A stretch of 64,000 nt of DNA from Pseudoxanthomonas kalamensis DSM 18571 (GTDB taxonomy: Bacteria; Pseudomonadota; Gammaproteobacteria; Xanthomonadales; Xanthomonadaceae). The stretch lies in NCBI RefSeq assembly GCF_010211745.1, contig NZ_PDWQ01000001.1:372001-436000 (forward strand), written 5' to 3'. This document shows, in pieces, positions 57,776 to 64,000 of this stretch. Numbering within the stretch: the stretch's first letter is position 1; every line of letters begins with the position of its first letter. The position numbers and the translations under genes are program-made. The notes under the pieces were generated by a model. It was not told where the DNA came from, made no database searches, and saw nothing but the letters and a program-made list of their open reading frames with translations.

Positions 57776-58513
57776 TCAGCGCTCTCCCGCCAACGCCTGC
57801 GCATCGGCGCCCGCGGCAAACCGCAACCGCGCGGACGCATCATTCGCCGCCGCGAACACCGCTTCGGCCACGTCGTCCGGGCGTGTCGTTGCGGTCACTT
57901 GCGCAAGCCCCGCGAACGCCTTGTCGGCGAACGGCGCATTCGCTTCGGTGATCAGCCCCTGCATGCGTGCCGCGCCGTTCTCGGCGAAACGGGTATCTGG
58001 GCAGTAGCCGGGTTCGACCAGCTTCGCGTGCACGCCGAACTCGGCCAGCTCCAGCGCCAGCGATCCGGTGAAACCTTCGATCGCCGCCTTGCTGGCGGTA
58101 TAGGCCGCAACCAGCGGAAACGGCGCCAGCGTCGCGCTCGAGGTGACGTTGACGATGACGCCGCTTCCGCGCGTGCGGAAGCGCGGAACGATCGCCCGGC
58201 ACATCGCCATCGTGCCGAAGGTATTGGTCTCGAAGATCTCGCGCACGGTCGCCACCGGCGTGGCTTCGAACGCGCCGAACAGACCCAGGCCGGCGTTGTT
58301 GACCAGCACGTCGATCGGGCCGGCGGCGTCCAGCGCGCGGTCGATGGACGTGGCATCGGTCACGTCCAGTGGCAGGACGTGGACAGCGGTCGGGAACAGG
58401 TCGCTGCGCGGACGGCGCATCGTGGCGACGACACGCCAGCCGCGGGCATGGAAATGGTCGACGCTGGCGCGGCCATAGCCGGACGAACAGCCGGTAATCA
58501 GTACAGTTTTCAT
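57776..58513 (-). CDS. short-chain dehydrogenase/reductase
   Basis: The 245-residue SDR has the cofactor motif TGCSSGYG (8-14), LDVTD, NNAG (72-75), a Ser in NVTSSAT and the catalytic YTASK (Tyr138, Lys142). It is an NAD(P)H-dependent oxidoreductase of unknown substrate. GGAG sits just before the ATG at 58513. It is divergent from an AraC-type regulator with 100 bases between, the classic layout for a regulator and its target. Confidence 0.93.
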   Translation of the reverse strand: MKTVLITGCSSGYGRASVDHFHARGWRVVATMRRPRSDLFPTAVHVLPLDVTDATSIDRALDAAGPIDVLVNNAGLGLFGAFEATPVATVREIFETNTFGTMAMCRAIVPRFRTRGSGVIVNVTSSATLAPFPLVAAYTASKAAIEGFTGSLALELAEFGVHAKLVEPGYCPDTRFAENGAARMQGLITEANAPFADKAFAGLAQVTATTRPDDVAEAVFAAANDASARLRFAAGADAQALAGER

Positions 58514-58613
58514 GGTGGCTCCTGAGAGGGGTTTGACTCGGGAGCCAGCTTCGGTCACGCTGTCCGGATGATCGATACTCTAATATCCATATTTGTTTAG
58601 TGATAGTCCGAAA

Positions 58614-59504
58614 ATGAGCGATCCGCTATCCCAGATCGTCTCCCTGCTGCGCCCGCGTGCGGTGTTCGCCAACGTCATCAGCGGCAAGGGCGACTGGGCC
58701 GTGCGTTACCGCGAATACGGCCGCCCCGGTTTCTGCATCGTCCTGGAGGGCCATTGCCAACTGGCCGTCGATGGCCATGCCGCATTCGCCATCGCCGCCG
58801 GCGACTTCGTCCTGCTGCCGACCACGCCGGCCTTCACTCTGCACAGCGAGCGGCCGATCCGGCCCGTCCTGCTGGATCCCGACGCGCTGCCCAGCGACGG
58901 CAGCGAAGTGCGCTACGGCGAGCCCGGCGGCTCGCCGGACATGCGTTCGCTCGGCGGCGCCTTCCTGTTCGATCGCCCCGATCCGTCGTTGCTGGTCTCG
59001 CTGCTGCCGGCGGTGGTGCATGTGCGCGGCTCCGTGCGCCTGTCGCAATTGGTGGCGATGGTCGCCGAGGAAACGATCCACCCGCGCGCGGGCAGCGAAG
59101 CCGCGTTGGCGCGCCTGGTCGAACTGTTGCTGATCGAGGCGATGCGTTCGAGCACAGCCGAAAGCGCGCCGCCGGGACTGCTGAAAGGGCTGGGCGACGA
59201 ACGGCTCGCGGTCGCGCTCACGCTGATGCACGCGCGGATCGAGCATCCATGGACGGTCGCGCAACTGGCGAAGGCCGCCGCGCTGTCGCGTTCGGGTTTC
59301 TTCGAACGCTTCACCCGCACCGTCGGCGTCGCGCCGATGGAGTACCTGCTTGCCTGGCGCATGGAGATCGCCAAGGACATGCTGCGACAAGGCGAACTGC
59401 GCACGGCGGATATCGCCGAACGCGTCGGCTACGGCTCAAGCAGCGCCTTCTGCGCCGCGTTCTCACGACACGTGGGTGTGGCACCGAGCCGGTTTGTAAA
59501 ATAG
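58614..59504 (+). CDS. AraC family transcriptional regulator
   Basis: The 296-residue protein has an AraC_N (cupin_6) sensor domain (GFCIVLEGHCQLAV, GDFVLLPTTPAFTLH) and a C-terminal double HTH: TVAQLAKAAALSRSGFFERFTRTVGVAPMEYLLAWRM and TADIAERVGYGSSSAFCAAFSRHVGVAPSRF. It probably controls the divergent SDR gene. The ATG at 58614 has no visible ribosome site; a TTG at 58593 in the same frame is possible. The last codons (TTTGTAAAATAG) are AT-rich, and the AT-rich island begins directly after the stop. Confidence 0.92.
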   Translation: MSDPLSQIVSLLRPRAVFANVISGKGDWAVRYREYGRPGFCIVLEGHCQLAVDGHAAFAIAAGDFVLLPTTPAFTLHSERPIRPVLLDPDALPSDGSEVRYGEPGGSPDMRSLGGAFLFDRPDPSLLVSLLPAVVHVRGSVRLSQLVAMVAEETIHPRAGSEAALARLVELLLIEAMRSSTAESAPPGLLKGLGDERLAVALTLMHARIEHPWTVAQLAKAAALSRSGFFERFTRTVGVAPMEYLLAWRMEIAKDMLRQGELRTADIAERVGYGSSSAFCAAFSRHVGVAPSRFVK

Positions 59505-59533
59505 GCGCATTCTTGCTCTAACTATCAACATCA

Positions 59534-60106
59534 TTAATTATTGATTGCCGCCATGAAAGAAGAACGAAACGCACTGCCAACTTTCCCTGATGCTATTAAC
59601 CTTTGAATGGCATTTTCATCACCAACAACATCATCTCTAGGAAAAAGCTCAATTTGTTTAGCCGTGTATGGAACGACTGAGTATCTATCACACAGCAATT
59701 CAATTTTATGCTTGTTTGTTCTAAAAAAATCATGAGCCTTTTTGACTTTATTTATATCAGGCCCATCATATAATGTTATATGTGGGTTGAACCCATATTT
59801 TTCTATTGGGTAATCGGGCTTGTTCCAAACGCGGCGCAGGATTTCGTTTGTCACTTGTAAATACAGTGCAGAACCATTTTTTGTATGAAAAATTCCTGGG
59901 TTGGCAATCAGGAGCTGTGTTCCTGCCAAAGTTTTTGCAATTTGCTCTATACACGCCGCTGTTGGCCTTTCTGGAAGCGGGCCCTGAATAGTTAAATGTG
60001 GCGGTTGTTGCCATCTTCGCCCATTTAGGGCCTCCACAAGAAAATCCAGTACGCCAACAACGTACGGATCGTCAAAAACAATGAATACAAAATGTGATGA
60101 CATCAT
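59534..60106 (-). CDS. 2H phosphoesterase / 2'-5' RNA ligase-like protein
   Basis: The 190-residue protein carries two HxT motifs, PPHLTIQGP (His37, Thr39) and NPHITLYDG (His109, Thr111), the hallmark of the 2H phosphoesterase superfamily (2'-5' RNA ligase/LigT, cyclic phosphodiesterases). Such enzymes open 2',3'-cyclic phosphates or cleave 2'-5' or cyclic oligonucleotides. Its ATG overlaps the stop of the nucleotidyltransferase downstream frame (ATGA, 60103-60106), so synthesis is coupled. The gene is strongly AT-rich with many AAA, TTT and ATT codons, unlike its surroundings. A degrading or reversing role for a product of the partner enzyme is inference. Confidence 0.85.
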   Translation of the reverse strand: MMSSHFVFIVFDDPYVVGVLDFLVEALNGRRWQQPPHLTIQGPLPERPTAACIEQIAKTLAGTQLLIANPGIFHTKNGSALYLQVTNEILRRVWNKPDYPIEKYGFNPHITLYDGPDINKVKKAHDFFRTNKHKIELLCDRYSVVPYTAKQIELFPRDDVVGDENAIQRLIASGKVGSAFRSSFMAAINN

Positions 60107-60471
60107 ATGACCAAATATTTTGCTAGGCCTTCAAATTCTCTCCTTTCAAATAACATGTGAAAAAATTTTGCCACTGCATCTGCATGCTCTCTTGCCATAT
60201 TCATAACTTCTGGCGTGAGTTCCACCTCATCGCCCCTCGTGTCTTTTAAATTCAAAAACCACTCATAGTTGTCGAGCAGCTGAGAAAAGTCTTCGCCCAT
60301 CTGATGACATCCAGCAGCATCTATTGCTTTTGCTAATCGCTCGAATGGAGTCATTTTCACATAAGGCATAAAATGTTCTGCTTTAGCTGGTTTAAGCTGA
60401 AGCAAAAGTGCAACTGTGGAAAATACAGTACTTAATCTACTAAACCTCAAATTAAGGTTTTTTTGCGCCAC
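60103..60471 (-). CDS. downstream frame of the nucleotidyltransferase gene (C-terminal helical part)
   Basis: As an isolated frame this would be 122 residues from a GTG at 60471, but the first residues (AQKNLNLRFSRLSTVFSTV) read as a continuation of the upstream frame, joined by a -1 shift at the A7 run 60458-60464. The joined protein is about 318 residues: nucleotidyltransferase core, then a helical domain (ERLAKAIDAAG, QLLDNYEWFLNLKD, HADAVAKFFHMLFERREF). No ribosome site is evident at the GTG, which supports joining. The frame could be made by frameshifting, by reinitiation, or be dead. The 2H gene overlaps its stop. Confidence 0.6.
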   Translation of the reverse strand: MAQKNLNLRFSRLSTVFSTVALLLQLKPAKAEHFMPYVKMTPFERLAKAIDAAGCHQMGEDFSQLLDNYEWFLNLKDTRGDEVELTPEVMNMAREHADAVAKFFHMLFERREFEGLAKYLVI

Positions 60472-61058
60472 TTTTTGTTTTGATCACTTCTTGTGTCCTC
60501 ATAATTAAGACACAGTGTCCTCCAGTATCTAAGCAAGTCATTTAATAAAAACAATGGGCGATAATCTTTCTTTCCCTTATTGTCTCTAAAATAATTCTCC
60601 ACAACCTTGGTAGTTAAGATTTCATATTTATCATCCCCAAATACAACCCTTCCCTCAAGAACCAGCAACATTCGTGCTGTAAATGAATTTTCAGTATCGT
60701 CTTTTGGTTTTCCAAGGTTATTTACAAGGTCATTTTCTGTGTATACCTTGAAAAATCGCATTGACTCATCGAACGCCGGTAATGATAGTTGATCGTTAAT
60801 ATCTGCTATTGCCCCCAATATCCTAACATTGCTTAATGGTGTGTAAGATTCCTCTCTACTCACAACAAAAATATCTAAGTCCGATTTGTTTCCTGCCTCT
60901 AAACGACCATAAGATCCTGCGGAAAAAATAGTCCCTCCGAAGGTTCTCACATGCTTGTCCTCTCGAAGCAGTGTTGTTAATTCATCCAGCTTCACTTTTG
61001 AATGTGCTCGCCTATCGCTAAGCCCCTTATGCTTACTAAGCAGTTCTAATGCTGACAT
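60447..61058 (-). CDS. polymerase-beta-type nucleotidyltransferase, frame ends early at an A7 run
   Basis: The 203-residue frame holds a minimal nucleotidyltransferase: FSAGSYGRLEAGNKSDLDIFVV has the Gly-Ser of the G-S-x-x-x signature (Gly48, Ser49) and the metal-binding pair Asp60-x-Asp62. A helical segment (RPLFLLNDLLRYWRTLCLNYE) follows. The start at 61058 has a perfect TAGGAGGA site five bases away. After KKWRKK the zero frame stops within three codons, while the -1 frame continues for 118 more residues, so the intact protein is probably about 318 residues. The fold family includes CD-NTases, MNT-type AMP transferases and tRNA nucleotidyltransferases; which applies is not decided by the sequence alone. 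Confidence 0.78.
   Translation of the reverse strand: MSALELLSKHKGLSDRRAHSKVKLDELTTLLREDKHVRTFGGTIFSAGSYGRLEAGNKSDLDIFVVSREESYTPLSNVRILGAIADINDQLSLPAFDESMRFFKVYTENDLVNNLGKPKDDTENSFTARMLLVLEGRVVFGDDKYEILTTKVVENYFRDNKGKKDYRPLFLLNDLLRYWRTLCLNYEDTRSDQNKKWRKKTLI
60458..60464 (-). other. A7 homopolymer at the -1 frameshift between the nucleotidyltransferase frames
   Basis: On the minus strand the message reads CGC-AAA-AAA-ACC in the zero frame and ...AAA-AAC-CTT in the -1 frame. A run of seven A residues is a known hotspot for one-base indels, for polymerase slippage and for ribosomal -1 shifting (compare the A-AAA-AAG site of dnaX). No strong stem-loop directly downstream was obvious. Confidence 0.65.
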
Positions 61059-61145
61059 TACGTCCTCCTAAAGCCTGTTGACTAGCGATCAGAAGAATTG
61101 ACTGCATTAAACCCTAGCCTAATGCGAGCAAAGCTCTATTCCAAG
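61059..61145 (-). other. gap between recD and the nucleotidyltransferase gene
   Basis: This 87-base AT-richer interval carries the TAGGAGGA ribosome site and a weak promoter-like pair (TTGCTC and TAATGC, about 16 bases apart on the minus strand). No terminator after recD is visible, so read-through from recB-recD is possible. Confidence 0.4.
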
Positions 61146-63011
61146 TCAAAAGATGAGCTTCTTTCTCAACCTCCGCCCCAATCCCGACCAGCGATGGGCG
61201 TGCCGCGACAGCGCGTCGCGGAGGGTGCTTTCGCTGGCGGCTAGGTGCAGTTCGCGACGGGCGCGGGTCAGGCCGGTATAGACCAGCTCGCGGCTGAGCA
61301 CGCGATTGCCGCGCGCGGGCAGCAACAGCCAGACGACATCGAATTCCGAACCCTGGGCCTTGTGCACGGTCATGGCGAAGGCCGACTCGTGCGCGGGCAG
61401 GGCGGCCGGATGGAAGACGCGCGGTTGTGCCGGGTCGTCGCCGGGAAACCAGGCGCGCAGCTCGCCATGTTCGTCACGCAGGCAGATGCCGGTGTCGCCG
61501 TTGAACAGGTGCTGGCGATAGTTGTTCTCAGTGACGACCAGCAACTGGCCGTGGAAATGCGCCGCGCCGCGCCGCGCCCCCGGGCCGGTCAACTCAGCTT
61601 CGATGCGGGCGTTCAACGCACGCGCGCCGTGCGGGCCTTCGCGCAGAGCGGTCAGGATGCGCAGTCGGTTCGCGCGTGCCAGCGCTTCGGCGGGATCGGC
61701 CGCGTCGGCCAGCGATTGCCAATGTTCCAGCAGGGCTGCACGCGCGACCTGCAGCGGGTCGGCAGTGTCTTCGTGGAAGTGCACGCCAGACAGTTCGCCG
61801 CCGCGCAGCAGCGACAGCGCGGCATCGGCTTCACCGGCGCGCACGGCCGTAGCCAGTGGCGCAAGCTGCAGCGATCCGTGCTGGCGCCAGCCACGTTGCA
61901 GATGGACGCGTCGGCCGGCAAAAGGCTGACCTTCGTCCGAACCTTCGGCACGACCTCGCCCGCCGGTAGAGCCTCCGTGCAACAGACGCCATGTTTCGGC
62001 GTCATCCGCCGACAGCGTCTCGCCATCGCCGGCGGCGGCGAGGATGGCGGCCAGCACATCGCCGGCTTCCACCGAAGGCAACTGATCGGGATCGCCGAGC
62101 AGCACCAGCCGCGTGCCGGTGGCGACCGCATCGGCCAGCTTGGCCATCAGCGGCAGGTCGATCATCGAAGCTTCATCCACCACCACCACATCGAACGGCA
62201 GCGGGTGGTCGGCGTGATGGCGGAAGCGCGGCGAATCCGGAATCGTGCCGAGCAGGCGATGCAGGGTAGTCCCGCTGCTCGGCAACGCCGCCAGCAGATC
62301 GACATCCAGACCGACCGCGGCCAGCGACTGCACGGCCTGGCGCACGCTTTCGGCCATGCGCTCGGCGGCGCGGCCGGTAGGTGCGGCCAGGGCAATCCGC
62401 GGCGGCGCGCAACCGGCGAGCTTTGCCTGCGCAATCAGCAGTGCCAGCAGGCGCGTGGTGGTGGTGGTCTTGCCGGTCCCGGGACCGCCGGTGACCAGCA
62501 GCAGGGCGTGCTGCAGCGACAACGCCGCGGCGCGGGCCTGGCGATCGTCTTCCCCGTCCGCCTGCGGGAACAGCTGCGCGAACAACGGCGCCAGCGCGGC
62601 GATGTCGCCACCATCGGGACGATAGGCGGCGATGCGTTGCAGGTCGGAGGCAAGCGCACGTTCGTATTCGCGGTAGCGGCGCAGGTAGAGCAGATCCCGT
62701 TCCAGTACCAGCGGCACGTGTGAATCGGCGGCGGCGACGCTCTCCGGCGCGGCGACCCAGCGTGAGGCGGCGAGCTGTACGGCCCAGTCGGCCGGCGCGG
62801 GCCAGTCGATCGCGGCATCGGTCCCGAGCAAAGCCTGCGGCTGCGCCAGCGGCAACCCGGCATGGCCCTTGGCAACCGCCAGCGATGCCAGTGCGGCGGC
62901 GGCGAGGACGGTATCGGGCGTGCTCGGGTCCAGCCGGCGCAGGCTCTGCGCCAGTGCGTGATCCAGCGTGCGCAGGTGGCCGCTCTTGAACAGCGCGTCA
63001 AGCAGGCTCAT
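61146..63011 (-). CDS. recD: exodeoxyribonuclease V alpha subunit (RecD)
   Basis: The 621-residue SF1B helicase has Walker A GGPGTGKTTTTTR (about 175-187), Walker B VVVVDEASMIDL, LLGDPDQLPSV and the C-terminal motifs FAMTVHKAQGSEFDVV (motif V) and LVYTGLTRARREL (motif VI). It is the fast 5'-3' motor of RecBCD in double-strand break repair and phage DNA degradation. It overlaps the recB stop by four bases (ATGA, 63008-63011). The extreme C-terminus (RRLRKKLIF) is encoded by AT-rich codons and extends past the usual end, as if the native 3' end was replaced at the island junction. Confidence 0.95.
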   Translation of the reverse strand: MSLLDALFKSGHLRTLDHALAQSLRRLDPSTPDTVLAAAALASLAVAKGHAGLPLAQPQALLGTDAAIDWPAPADWAVQLAASRWVAAPESVAAADSHVPLVLERDLLYLRRYREYERALASDLQRIAAYRPDGGDIAALAPLFAQLFPQADGEDDRQARAAALSLQHALLLVTGGPGTGKTTTTTRLLALLIAQAKLAGCAPPRIALAAPTGRAAERMAESVRQAVQSLAAVGLDVDLLAALPSSGTTLHRLLGTIPDSPRFRHHADHPLPFDVVVVDEASMIDLPLMAKLADAVATGTRLVLLGDPDQLPSVEAGDVLAAILAAAGDGETLSADDAETWRLLHGGSTGGRGRAEGSDEGQPFAGRRVHLQRGWRQHGSLQLAPLATAVRAGEADAALSLLRGGELSGVHFHEDTADPLQVARAALLEHWQSLADAADPAEALARANRLRILTALREGPHGARALNARIEAELTGPGARRGAAHFHGQLLVVTENNYRQHLFNGDTGICLRDEHGELRAWFPGDDPAQPRVFHPAALPAHESAFAMTVHKAQGSEFDVVWLLLPARGNRVLSRELVYTGLTRARRELHLAASESTLRDALSRHAHRWSGLGRRLRKKLIF

Positions 63012-64000
63012 GCGGCCGCCTCCTGTGTTGCGCCCGCGAACAGCACATCGAGCGCATGCACCAGCTCCGGCGCGAAGCGCTGTGCATGCACGCCGGGTGA
63101 GGGCTGTTTCGCCGGATCGAGGCCGCGGCAGAACAGGTAGCGGATGCCGCCGAAGTCGCGCGCGTAGTCGTATGCGGTGCCGAGGCGGAAACGCAGCCAG
63201 CGGTGTAGTGCCAGGGTGTAGATCAACGCTTGCAGGTCGTACTCGCTGTGCGCCATCGCCGCGGCCAGCGCCGGCGCGTCGTAGCGCGGCAAGCGGTTGG
63301 ACTTGTAGTCCAGCACGTACCAGCGCCCATCGCGCACGTAGGTCAGGTCGATCTTGCCGGTCATCAGGCCTTCCAGCCGCGAACGCAGTCCGAAGCCCTG
63401 CCGCGCACGCACCAGTCCGTGCGCGTGCAGCAGCGCGAGTAGTTCGGACACCGCGGTCGGCTTCAGCGCGAAATGGAACTCGATTTCGGCGCGGCGTTCG
63501 CTTGCACCCAGCACATGCAACGCGCCACCTTCCGGCAGGGAGATGGTTAGCGTACGCCCCACCAGCGAGGCGAGCAGAGACTGGCCGTCGTGCAAGTCGT
63601 CCTGCGCATAGCCTTGCTTGCGCAGCGCATCGAGCAGGACGGCCTGCTCACCGGCCGGCGCGGCCTCGCCCGGTCGCCAGCCGGCCCAGGCGGCGAAGTC
63701 AGCGTTCTCCAGCGCGTCATGCAGCGCGTTGCCGAAGCGGCTGCCTGCGAAGCGTGGGTCGTGCGCTTCGATGACGGCATCGGCCGGCGCTTCGAACTCG
63801 TCGAGCGATTGCATGGCTTCGTCCGCGGCGGCGCCGTCGGCTTCGGTCGCCGCGGCCTCGGTGACGTGGCCGGCGTCGGCATGCGCAAGCTGGGTGAAGC
63901 TGTAGACCCACCAATCGGCCGCGACGGGACGAGTGGCGATACGCGCCGGCAGCACGGCGTGCTCGCGCTCCGGCAGCAACCGGGGCAGTTGCGACGGGGT
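63008..64000 (-). CDS. recB: exodeoxyribonuclease V beta subunit (RecB), C-terminal nuclease domain, cut by the window edge
   Basis: About 330 C-terminal residues of RecB are present; the frame is open through the right edge. The nuclease active site is seen as GNALHDALE (His), LMTGKIDLTYVRDGRWYVLDYKSN (Asp, then the D-x-K core) and YDLQALIYTLALHRWL. This domain does the cutting for RecBCD and interacts with RecA loading. The frame ends in ATQEAAA, four bases into recD. The order recB-recD (recC expected further right) is typical. Confidence 0.94.
   Translation of the reverse strand, partial: TPSQLPRLLPEREHAVLPARIATRPVAADWWVYSFTQLAHADAGHVTEAAATEADGAAADEAMQSLDEFEAPADAVIEAHDPRFAGSRFGNALHDALENADFAAWAGWRPGEAAPAGEQAVLLDALRKQGYAQDDLHDGQSLLASLVGRTLTISLPEGGALHVLGASERRAEIEFHFALKPTAVSELLALLHAHGLVRARQGFGLRSRLEGLMTGKIDLTYVRDGRWYVLDYKSNRLPRYDAPALAAAMAHSEYDLQALIYTLALHRWLRFRLGTAYDYARDFGGIRYLFCRGLDPAKQPSPGVHAQRFAPELVHALDVLFAGATQEAAA

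Larger units (their letters stand above)
59505..61170. other. AT-rich horizontally acquired island
   Basis: Base composition drops sharply from the GC-rich background to clearly AT-rich between the AraC stop and the last codons of recD. All genes in it run leftward, the same direction as recB-recD. No integrase, transposase, tRNA or clear flanking direct repeat was found. Foreign origin is inferred from composition and boundaries. Confidence 0.8.

Noticed and set aside
59505-61145. An integron cassette (attC site) or transposon boundary around the AT-rich island
   Set aside because: CTCTAAC near 59516 resembles an attC core end, but no matching partner or folded attC structure was seen, and there are no terminal inverted repeats or target-site duplications.

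Overview
This window is a chromosomal segment of a high-GC gammaproteobacterium. Codon use, gene content and the order of several blocks (rpmB-rpmG, gltB-gltD with a short propeptide GltB, the MoxR/DUF58/BatA-like/DUF4175 run, a fused indolepyruvate ferredoxin oxidoreductase, and CCCTCTCCCGC-type dispersed palindromes) point to the Lysobacteraceae/Xanthomonadaceae (Lysobacter, Luteimonas, Pseudoxanthomonas or a relative). The genus is inferred from general familiarity, not from a search. Almost all of the window is densely coding, ordinary core or shell genome. No tRNA, rRNA, CRISPR array, transposase or integrase was seen.

Layout. 0-8.7 kb: the C-terminal acetyltransferase end of a Pat-like protein (cut by the left edge), a DUF885 metalloprotein, rpmB-rpmG with a good promoter and a perfect terminator, a leftward pair (cNMP/CBS/DUF294 nucleotidyltransferase plus DEDDh exonuclease), a cardiolipin synthase and an FAD/NAD(P)-binding enzyme. 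8.7-17.9 kb: a transporter-like SSF-PAS-HisKA-HATPase-REC hybrid kinase with a TTG start, a compact leftward run (ParA, SixA, YceI, PLD-family lipoprotein, YdiI-like thioesterase), then a Ycf46-like AAA ATPase. 17.9-28.5 kb: an exported unknown, an AEC transporter, a gamma-glutamyltransferase, a 2OG-Fe(II) dioxygenase, an exported repeat-like protein, the giant indolepyruvate oxidoreductase, a DUF938 methyltransferase and a NYN nuclease-like protein. 28.6-41.5 kb: a tandem TldD duplication with Tat-like leaders, a TldE/PmbA partner, then DUF4159, MoxR ATPase, DUF58, BatA-like, DUF4175 (with a His/Asp-rich linker) and a membrane protein, mostly joined by ATGA overlaps. 41.5-46.7 kb: a BlaI/M56-TonB sensor pair with a double operator, an M28 peptidase, a lytic transglycosylase and an I78-type inhibitor. 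46.8-59.5 kb: gltB-gltD, a duplicated methylglyoxal-synthase protein, a small Cys-containing secreted protein, a YqjI-like PadR regulator with a palindromic operator and a DUF3861 partner, a TetA-like MFS pump, YchJ, folE, and an SDR/AraC divergent pair.

The one clear foreign block is 59.5-61.15 kb. It is strikingly AT-rich and sits directly downstream of recB-recD, on the same strand. It encodes a polymerase-beta-type nucleotidyltransferase (GSYGR...DLD), interrupted by a -1 frameshift at an A7 run, and an overlapping 2H phosphoesterase / 2'-5' RNA ligase-like protein (two HxT motifs). A nucleotidyltransferase coupled to a 2H enzyme, dropped in behind recBCD, is the best candidate here for an undescribed system (anti-phage or RNA/nucleotide modification). 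That function is inference.

The window ends inside recB. Long open frames antisense to the GC-rich genes were treated as shadows.
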